From assembly GCF_905171765.1 (NCBI RefSeq), contig NC_053392.1, positions 498,276,556-498,340,555 on the forward strand: a stretch of 64,000 nucleotides of DNA, read 5' to 3'. The notes beneath the pieces are model-generated. The model was given only the letters and a program-made list of their open reading frames with translations, did not search any database and was not told the DNA's origin. The DNA comes from Bufo bufo (lineage: Eukaryota; Chordata; Amphibia; Anura; Bufonidae). Made by a program: the position numbers and the translations under genes. Positions 56,745-64,000 of this stretch are shown one piece after another (position 1 is the stretch's first letter; every line of letters starts with the position of its first letter).

Positions 56745-57240
56745 CAGCAATGCAGAGCAGAGGTTCATTCACGGCAAAAGGGGGTTCTTGTCACCCAGCA
56801 ATAGAACAGAGGATTTTGAGAGATTTAGGCCCCTGTCACCCAGGCACAGCAGGGGTTCATTCACGCCAAAAATGGTAAAATGTCACCCGACAATTGAAAA
56901 TAAGAATGTTTTCAATTTAGGGCACTAAAATTGGCACTTTTTTTTATTAAAATGGCTCTAAAATAGTTCTTGAAAAGGCTAGAGGGATGTAAAAGGCAGT
57001 AAAATGTGCTTAAGAGCATGGCAACTGCTCTGCAAACAAATGTGGATAGGGAAATATCTTAAAATGAAATAAAATAACTAAAAATTACAAATTATTAACC
57101 TGCAACTCAGAGAAGGTGGATATGGAGTCGGAGGTTGAGGAGGCGGTGACTGTGGTGTTGTAGGTGGAGGCAGCAATGGAGGAGGAGGAGGTAGACAACA
57201 ATGTTTTTTTTTATTTTTTATTGGGGTAGGTAGCCCCCAA
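56745..57240 (-). repeat. hAT2 3' repeat (1.5 units) and inner 3' UTR
   Basis: One and a half copies of the 93-bp unit (56750-56895) precede an inner 3' UTR with TTGCAGAGCAGTTGCCATGC on the minus strand. That text also occurs in the outer 3' UTR near 56278, so the 3' UTR is present twice. Confidence 0.78.
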
Positions 57241-57322
57241 AAAATTGGGACAAATAAAAAAAAAATGAATCATTGCACTTGACTTGAGTACAAGAATGTA
57301 TGTTTGATGGTGGTATAAATGT

Positions 57323-60300
57323 CTATTCTGCACAAGGTACAGACAAGTCTTGTGGGATCCAAGCCTGGTTCATTTTAATGAACGTGAGGTTGTCCACGTT
57401 GGCTGTGGACAGGCGGCTGCGTCTGTCTGTAATGACTCCTCCTGCCGTGCTAAATACACGTTCAGAGAGTACACTGGCTGCAGGGCAGGCCAGCACCTCC
57501 AAGGCATACAGGGCAAGCTCTGGCCATGTGGACAATTTTGAGACCCAGAAGTTGAATGGGGCAGAACCATCAGTCAGTACGAGTAGTCGTGTGCACAGGT
57601 ACTGTTCCACCATGTTGTTCAAATGCTGCCTCCTGCTAACACGCTCAATATCAGCAGTTGGGGCCGGTTGTTGCGGCGAGGTGACAAAGCTTTTCCACAT
57701 GTCGGCCATGCTAACCCTGCCTTCTGAGGTGCTGGCGCTGACACAGCTGCGTTGGCGACCTCTTCCTCCTCCCCTGCCTTCGCCTTGTGCTTCAACTTGT
57801 CCCCCGGCGCCAGTCGGGAATGCTCTCAGGAGCGCGTCTACCAGCGTGCGCCTGTAGTCGCGCATTTTCCGATCATGCTCCAGTGAGGGAATTAAGGACG
57901 GCACATTGTCTTGGTAACGGGGATCCAGCGGGGTGGCCACCCAGTAGTCAGCACACGTTAAAATGTGGGCAACTCTGCAGTCGTTGCGCAGGCACTGCAG
58001 CATGTAGTCGCTCATGTGTGCCAGGCTGCCCAGAGGTAAGGATAAGCTGTCCTCTGTGGGAGGCATATCGTCTGCGTCCTCCGTATCCCCCCAGCCACGC
58101 ACCAGTGATGGGCCCGAGCTGCGTTGGATGCCACCCCGCTGTGAACATGCTTTATCCCCATCCTCCTCGTCCTCCAGTAGTGGGCCCTGGCTGGCCAAAT
58201 TTGTACCTGGCCTCTGCTGTTGCAAAAATCCTCTTTCTGAGCCACTTCTAAAAGACTGGACTGAAAGTGTTAGAGATGACCCCCTCTTCCTGCTCCTCGT
58301 CCTGGGCCACATCCTCTTCCATCATCTCCCTAAGTGTTTTCTCAAGGAGACATAGAAGTAGTATTGTAACGCTGATAACGGCGTCATCGACACTGGCCAT
58401 GTTGGTGGAGTACTCGAAACAGCGCAACAGGGCACACAGGTCTCGCATGGAGGTCCAGTCATTGGTGAAGTGGTGCTGTTCCGCAGTGCGACTCACCCGT
58501 GCGTGCTGCAGCTGAAACTCCACTATGACCTGCTGCTGCTCGCACAGTCTCTCCAGCATTTGCAAGGTGGAATTCCACCTGGTGGGCACGTCGTATATGA
58601 AGCGGTGAGCGGGAATGCCGAAGTTACGCTGTAGAGCAGACAGCCGAGCAGCAGGAGGATGAGAACGCCGGAAGCGCGCACAGACGGCCCGCACTTTATG
58701 CAGCAGCTCTGACATGTCGGGGTAGTTGTGAATGAATTTCTGCACCACCAAATTCAGCACATGCGCCAGACAAGGGATGTGCATCAAACCGGCTAGTCCC
58801 AGAGCTGCAACGAGATTTCGCCCATTATCGCACACCACCAGGCCGGGCTTCAGGCTCACTGGCAGCAACCACTAGTCGGTCTGTTGTTCTATACCCCACC
58901 ACAACTCCTGCGCGGTGTGGGGCCTGTCCCCCAAACACATCATTTTCAGAACGGCCTGCTGACGTTTACCCCTGGCTGTGCTGAAGTTGGTGGTGAAGGT
59001 CTGTTGCTGACCGGATGAGGAGGAGGTAGAAGAGGAGGAGGAAACAGAGTAGGAAGAGGAGGCAACAGGAGGCAAAGAATGATGCCTTGCGATCCTTGGT
59101 GGCGGAAGGATGTGCGCCAAACAGCTCTCCGCCTGAGGCCCAGCCGCCACTACATTTACCCAGTGTGCAGTTAGGGAGATATGCCACAGATGGCGTTGCG
59201 CAGTGCACACTTGATTTTATCCGATACTTGGTTGTGCAGGGAGGGCACGGCTCTCCTGGAGAAGTAGTGGCGGCTGGGAACGACGTACTGTGGGACAGCA
59301 AGCAACATGAGCTGTTTGAAGCTGTCCGTCTCCACCAGCCTGAATGACAGCATTTCAAAGGCCAGCAGTTTAGAAATGCTGGCATTCAGGGACAGGGATT
59401 GAGGGGGGCTAGGTGGGAATTTACGCTTTCTCTCAAAGGTTTGTGAGATGCAGAGCTGAACGCTTCCGTGTGACATGGTGGAGCTGCTTGGTGACGGCGG
59501 TGGTGTTGATGGTGGCACATCCTCTGTTTGCTGGGCGGCAGGTGCCAACGTTCCTCCAGAGGCAGAGGAAGAGGCCGAGGTAGCAGCAGGAGGGGCCTGA
59601 GCCCTTTCTTGGTTTTGAAGGTGCTTACTCCACTGCAGCCTGTGTCTCGCATGTAGATGCCTGGTCATGCAGGTTGTGCTAAGGTTCAGAACGTTAATGC
59701 CTCGCTTCAGGCTCTGATGGCACAGCGTGCAAACCACTCGGGTCTTGTCGTCAGCACATTGTGTGAAGAAGTGCCATGCCAGGGAACTCCTTGAAGCTGC
59801 CTTTGGTGTGCTCGGTCCCTGTTGACGGTGGCCAGTAGCAGGTGAACTGTTTTGGCACGACCTTAATTCCATGTGGGGTCTAGGACCTCATCGTCCCCTG
59901 CATCGTCTTCCACCCAGTCTTCCTCCCTGACCTCCTTTTCGGTCTGCACACTGCAGAAAGACGCAGCATTTTGCACCTGTGTTTCATTATCATCAGAGAC
60001 GTGCTGAGGTGGTATTCCCATGTCCTCATCAGGAAACATAAGTGGTTGTGCGTCAGTGCATTCTATGTCTTCCACCCCTGGGGAAGGACTAGGTGGATGC
60101 CCTTGGAAAACCCTGCCAGCAGAGTCTTCAAACAGCATAAGAGACTGCTGCATGACTTGAGGCTCAGACAGGTTCCCCGATATGCACGGGGGTGATGTGA
60201 CAGGATGATGGGCATGGGTTTCGGGCGCCACCTGTGCGCTTTCTGCAGAAGACTGGGTGGGAGATAATGTGAACGTGCTGGATCCACTGTCGGCCACCCA

Positions 60301-60522
60301 ATTGACTAGCGCCTGTACTTGCTCAGGCCTTACCATCCTTAGAACGGCATTAGGCTCGACCCAATATCGCTGTAGATTCTGGCGGCTACTGGGACCTGAG
60401 GTAATGGGTTCAGTAGGACATGTAGCTGTGGCAGAACGTCCACGTCCTATCCCTGCACCAGAGGCTCCACCAACACCACCACCACGATCATGACCGAGTC
60501 CCTTATTAGATGTTTGCCTCAT
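57323..60522 (-). pseudogene. hAT2 transposase, frameshifted
   Basis: Starts MRQTSNKGLGHDRGGG at 60522. Domains as in hAT1: acidic N-region, BED finger (WHFFTQCADDKTRVVCTLC), VVCDNGRNLVAALGLAG, CLAHVLNLVV, PTRWNSTLQML, and ending SVLSERVFSTAGG, NLTFIKMNQAWIPQDL. Five frames are needed: shifts near 59868, 59190 and 58290, and a stop at 58869. The TDTWTS block with the first Asp is partly lost near 59170-59210, where hAT1 is intact. Protein similarity to hAT1 is very high. Confidence 0.88.
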
Positions 60523-60639
60523 AGTTAGCGTTCACAAAGCAAAGTAAAAAGTGGTTAAGTATGTTAAAAATAATTAATCGCCAATATAAACCCTGATGTA
60601 GGGTATTGCACTAAATTTTTTTTTTTTAACTCTATATGA

Positions 60640-61466
60640 CAGCGGTATTTGTGGCCTAAATGTGACACTCACTTATGCACGTCTTATCCCAGATGTGCAG
60701 TATATCAAAGGTTTTTTTCACCCCAGTAACCAAAAAGCCGTATTTCTGGCCTAAATGTGACAGGCACTTATGCACGTCTAATCCTAGGTGTGCAGTATAT
60801 CAGAGGCTTTTTTCACCCCAGTATGCCAAAGCCGTATTTATGGCCTAAATGTGACAGTCACTTATGCATGTGTAATCCCAGATGTGCAATATATTATACG
60901 CTTTTTTCACCCCAGTAACCTAAAAGCCGTATTTATGGCCTAAATGTGACAGTCACTTATGCTTGTCTAATCCCAGATGTGCAGTATATGAGAGGCTTTT
61001 TTCACCCCAGTATGCCAAAGCCGTATTTATGGCCTAAGTGTGACAGTCACTTATGCACGTGTAATCCCAGATGTGCAGTATATGAGAGGCTTTTTTCACC
61101 CCAGTATACCAAAGCCTTATTTATGGCCTAAATGTGACAGTCACTTATGCACGTGTAATCTTAGATGTGCAATATATTAGAGGCTTTTTTCACCCCAGTA
61201 ACCAAAAAGCCGTATTTATGGCCTAAATTTGACAGTCACTTATGCTTGTCTAATCCCAGATGTGCAGTATATCCGAGGCTTTTTTCACTCCAGTAACCAA
61301 AAATATGTATTTTTGGCCTAAATGTGACAGTCACTTATGCACGTCTAATCCTAGATGTGCAGTATATAAGAGGCTTTTTTCACCCCAGTATGCCAAAGCC
61401 GTATTTATGGCCTAAATGTGACAGTCACTTATGCACGTGTAATCCCAGATGTGCAGTATATTAGAG
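60640..61466 (-). repeat. hAT2 5' UTR array, about nine 94-bp units
   Basis: Units with GCCGTATTTATGGCCTAAAT, GTGACAGTCACTTATGCACG, ATCCCAGATGTGCAGTATAT and TTTTTTCACCCCAGTA. Units alternate AACCAAAAAGC and ATGCCAAAGC, hinting at a higher-order period. The array is broken off by the MITE at 61467. Confidence 0.92.
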
Positions 61467-61491
61467 CAGTGTTTCCCAACCAGTGTGCCTC
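61467..61491 (+). mobile_element. First 25 bp of a hAT-type MITE, cut by the gypsy LTR
   Basis: CAGTGTTTCCCAACCAGTGT then GCCTC, a hAT-like terminus (CAGTG start). It starts inside a hAT2 repeat unit after TATTAGAG, and the LTR begins immediately after it. The rest should follow the gypsy element beyond the window. Confidence 0.6.
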
Positions 61492-62028
61492 TGTCACGGA
61501 TGGTGTACAGGAAACAAGACAATACCATATAAACAATGTCTCTCTGGATCCACAACTAAGGAACAAAGGGAGACCCCTGCAATAGACCTGCCGCTCTCCC
61601 TCACTGCTCAGCCTATGCGAACACCCCAAAGGTGGATGGCCGCATATCCACGTTCCTCTGCTATCTATTACCTGAAGAACCTACAATAGTGAAGGGACAC
61701 GACCACCGGCTCCCTACACTGACACGGAGGGAGTCAGGGTCACCTGGATCCAGAAAAGACAAAATCATAAATGCATAAACAGCACTTATCTTGCAGACGA
61801 CTGACGATTGAGGACTGGGAACTGGGAACAGCATGCACACACACTCAGGAAGTTGTATCAGCCGCACACTACTGCATTATGGGGAGGAACTTAAAGGGTA
61901 GCAATCAGTCCAACTGCATGACAGCTGAGATAGACTAACGAGATGAGAAACTAAACCAAAACAAAGAAATTCAAGGAGGAGGATCTGAGAAGCTCCTGTG
62001 AGCGCTTCTCAGCTGTCTGGCTGTGACA
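61492..62028 (-). mobile_element. Ty3/gypsy 3' LTR
   Basis: On the minus strand it runs TGTCACAGCC...CATCCGTGACA, giving TG...CA ends with a 6-bp inverted TGTCAC/GTGACA. It is 537 bp long and abuts the polypurine tract and the pol frame. The partner LTR is outside the window. GCCTC (61487-61491) is the candidate 5-bp target duplication. Confidence 0.85.
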
Positions 62029-62029
62029 G

Positions 62030-62046
62030 TACCCCTCCCTCTAGGA
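62030..62046 (-). other. Polypurine tract of the gypsy element
   Basis: The minus strand reads TAGAGGGAGGGGTA just before the LTR start TGTCACAG, separated by two or three bases. This is the expected primer site for plus-strand DNA. Confidence 0.7.
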
Positions 62047-62183
62047 GTGGACTCCGGACACTCAGAGCCCACCTTCTCAGGATGGGACCTATGGAAAGCC
62101 CTGATGAGACGAGAGGCCTTAATGTCCGTCACTGGGACCCACATCCTCTCCTCAGGACCATAACCCTCCCAATGAACGAGGTA

Positions 62184-64000
62184 CTAGAGGGAACCGCGGA
62201 CAAGACGAGAATCCACAATCCTAGAGACCTGAAATTCAAGATTTCCATCAACCATAATCGGAGGAGGAGGCAAAGGCGAGGGTACAATAGATTGAACATA
62301 AGGTTTCAATAAGGACTTATGAAAAACATTATGGATCTTCCAAGTCTGAGGAAGATCAAGACGGTAGGCAACAGGATTAATGACAGACAGGATCTTGTAA
62401 GGCCCAATAAACCTAGGACCCAACTTCCAGGAGGGAACCTTCAATTTGATATTCTTGGTAGACAACCACACCAGATCACCAACATTCAGGTCCGGACCAG
62501 GCACACGTCTCTTATCCGCCACACGCTTATATCTCTCACTCATGCTCTTTAGATTATCCTGAATCTTTTGCCAAATAGATGACAAAGACGAGGAGAATCT
62601 GTCCTCATCAGGCAAACCAGAAGAGCCCTCTCCCGAGAAAGTCCCAAACTGCGGATGGAACCCATATGCACCAAAAAATGGTGACTTATCAGAGGACTCC
62701 TGACGACGGTTATTTAAAGCAAACTCAGCAAGGGACAAAAAAGAACACCAATCCTCCTGATTCTCCGCCACAAAACAGCGCAGATATGTCTCCAGATTCT
62801 GATTGACGCGCTCTGTCTGGCCATTCGACTGCGGATGGAAAGCAGAAGAGAATGACAACCGAACCCCCAAGCGAGAACAGAAAGCCTTCCAGAATCTGGA
62901 AACAAACTGCGTGCCCCTATCAGAGACTATGTCTGAAGGAATCCCATGCAATTTGACAATGTGGTCAATAAATGCCTGCGCCAGCGTCTTAGCATTGGGC
63001 AAACCAGGAAAAGGGATAAAATGCACCATTTTGCTAAAACGGTCCACCACCACCAGAATCACAGACTTCCCCGAGGAACGAGGCAAGTCCGTTATGAAGT
63101 CCATGGACAGATGTGTCCAAGGACGGGAAGGAATGGGCAAAGGAAGGAGAGGACCTGATGGCCGTGAATGAGGGACCTTGGCACGAGCGCAAGTCTCGCA
63201 AGCTGCCACAAAACCCTCAACCGACTTACGAAGCGCAGGCCACCAGAATCTCCGAGCGATGAGATCCAGTGTGGCTCTTGCCCCCGGGTGCCCAGCAAGG
63301 ACCGTGTCGTGGTGTTCTTTAAAAATTTTGTGTCTCAAAGCGAGAGGCACAAACAACCTCCCAGGAGGACAAAGATCAGGAGCCTCTGACTGGGCTGCCT
63401 GCACCTCTGCCTCCAATTCAGGAAAAAGAGCAGAGACCACCACACCTTCAGCCAAAATGGGACCCGGGTCTTCAAAATTCCCACCTCCCGGAAAACAACG
63501 TGACAGGGCATCTGCCTTCACATTCTTAACCCCAGGGCGGAACGTAACAACAAAATTAAACCTTGAAAATAACAAAGACCATCTGGCCTGTCTCGGGTTC
63601 AGACGCTTGGCTGACTCTAAGTAGGCCAGATTTTTATGGTCAGTAAACACGGTAATAGGGTGTCTGGCTCCCTCTAGCCAATGGCGCCATTCCTCAAAAG
63701 CCAACTTGATGGCCAACAATTCCCTATCTCCCACATCATAATTTCTCTCTGCGGAGGAGAGTTTCTTTGAGAAAAAGGCACACGGTTGCCATTTGGCAGG
63801 AGAGAAACCCTGAGACAAGACCGCACCCACCCCTACCTCAGAAGCATCAACCTCAACTATGAAGGGTAACGAAATATCAGGTTGTACTAGGATGGGAGCG
63901 GAAGCAAAACTCTCCTTGATATTAGAAAAGGCCTTACGCGCCTCTACCGACCAGGAAGAAAAATCTACCCCCTTTCTGGTCATATCAGTGAGTGGTTTAA
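62184..64000 (-). CDS. Ty3/gypsy pol, 3' part: RNase H, integrase, start of chromodomain
   Basis: The frame is open to the window edge, with LTDMTRKGVDFSSW of the RT connection region. RNase H: VEVDASEVGVGAVLSQG, DRELLAIKLAFEEWRHWLEG, FTDHKNLAYL, ADALSR. Integrase: zinc finger HHDTVLAGHPGARATL and CETCARAK; DDE core with MDFITDLP, VSDRGTQFVSRFW and FHPQSNGQTERVNQ; GPRFIGPYKI at the GPY/F module. Then VSRIVDSRLVRG begins a chromodomain, cut by TAG at 62184-62186. The frame beyond the stop stays open to the polypurine tract with the rest of the domain. A chromovirus of recent insertion. Confidence 0.9.
   Translation of the reverse strand, partial: KPLTDMTRKGVDFSSWSVEARKAFSNIKESFASAPILVQPDISLPFIVEVDASEVGVGAVLSQGFSPAKWQPCAFFSKKLSSAERNYDVGDRELLAIKLAFEEWRHWLEGARHPITVFTDHKNLAYLESAKRLNPRQARWSLLFSRFNFVVTFRPGVKNVKADALSRCFPGGGNFEDPGPILAEGVVVSALFPELEAEVQAAQSEAPDLCPPGRLFVPLALRHKIFKEHHDTVLAGHPGARATLDLIARRFWWPALRKSVEGFVAACETCARAKVPHSRPSGPLLPLPIPSRPWTHLSMDFITDLPRSSGKSVILVVVDRFSKMVHFIPFPGLPNAKTLAQAFIDHIVKLHGIPSDIVSDRGTQFVSRFWKAFCSRLGVRLSFSSAFHPQSNGQTERVNQNLETYLRCFVAENQEDWCSFLSLAEFALNNRRQESSDKSPFFGAYGFHPQFGTFSGEGSSGLPDEDRFSSSLSSIWQKIQDNLKSMSERYKRVADKRRVPGPDLNVGDLVWLSTKNIKLKVPSWKLGPRFIGPYKILSVINPVAYRLDLPQTWKIHNVFHKSLLKPYVQSIVPSPLPPPPIMVDGNLEFQVSRIVDSRLVRGSL

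Larger units (their letters stand above)
56082..61466 (-). mobile_element. hAT2: second full-size hAT, opposite strand, left end not seen
   Basis: It begins TAGAGTTGAGCGGACACCTG, directly after CATACCAG (56074-56081), the likely 8-bp duplication. It has the same order as hAT1 in reverse: terminus, second C-terminal fragment, short 93-bp repeat, 3' UTR, transposase, long 94-bp repeat array. At 61467 a MITE and then a gypsy element interrupt it, so its other end should lie beyond the window. Confidence 0.88.

Noticed and set aside
1..64000. A host protein-coding gene or conserved exon
   Set aside because: All frames over about 150 residues are transposon proteins or repeats. No exon flanked by plausible splice sites with a known domain was seen, though a short exon in the unassigned stretches cannot be excluded.

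Overview
This window is a vertebrate transposon graveyard with no recognisable host gene. The organism is most likely an anuran amphibian (inference). The reasons are DIRS-like and Penelope-like retroelements with hAT, Tc1, piggyBac-type and CR1-like repeats, TTAA MITEs of a type I associate with frog genomes, and an almost complete lack of exon-like sequence. Nearly every long reading frame is a transposon protein or a translated repeat. The only long uninterrupted frame is the 3' half of a Ty3/gypsy pol at the right edge, and even it has one stop codon near its end.

Layout. 1-7,150: a piggyBac-like tail, then a frog-type MITE holding a 1.8-kb non-autonomous hAT with an orientation-switching minisatellite. 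Next is a second TTAA MITE split by an inverted Penelope-like element (PLE1), itself split by a 1.35-kb TTAA element. 7,150-13,410: low-information sequence, an L1-like relic, a Tc1 transposon, a tRNA-headed SINE, a minisatellite, and a PLE terminal repeat that carries a well-formed hammerhead ribozyme motif. 13,415-44,815: one minus-strand DIRS-like retrotransposon stretched to about 31 kb by nested insertions. One of these is a 17.7-kb hAT (hAT3), which itself contains Tc1 elements, non-autonomous hATs, a MITE, 18S-rRNA-derived fragments and a CR1-like LINE; the LINE holds PLE2. A further PLE (PLE3) splits the DIRS reverse transcriptase. 45,226-56,081: an inverted pair of PLE copies (PLE4), the left one split by hAT1. 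56,082-64,000: hAT2 on the opposite strand, then a few bases of a MITE, then a gypsy-type LTR and pol running off the window.

Insertion order is readable because many junctions keep target-site duplications: 8 bp for hATs, TA for Tc1, TTAA for piggyBac-type elements, 14 and 17 bp for two PLEs, and 5 bp for a LINE tail. The deepest chain is DIRS > hAT3 > LINE > PLE2. No genes here appear to cooperate in a pathway. The interest is mechanistic: inverted PLE dimers with fold-back junctions, hammerhead motifs of variable integrity, a hAT family with a conserved second C-terminal fragment and UTR arrays of very different size, and a repeated 18S-rRNA-derived unit carrying a foreign insert. Coordinates of repeat edges come from reading the sequence by eye and may be off by a few bases unless a duplication is quoted.
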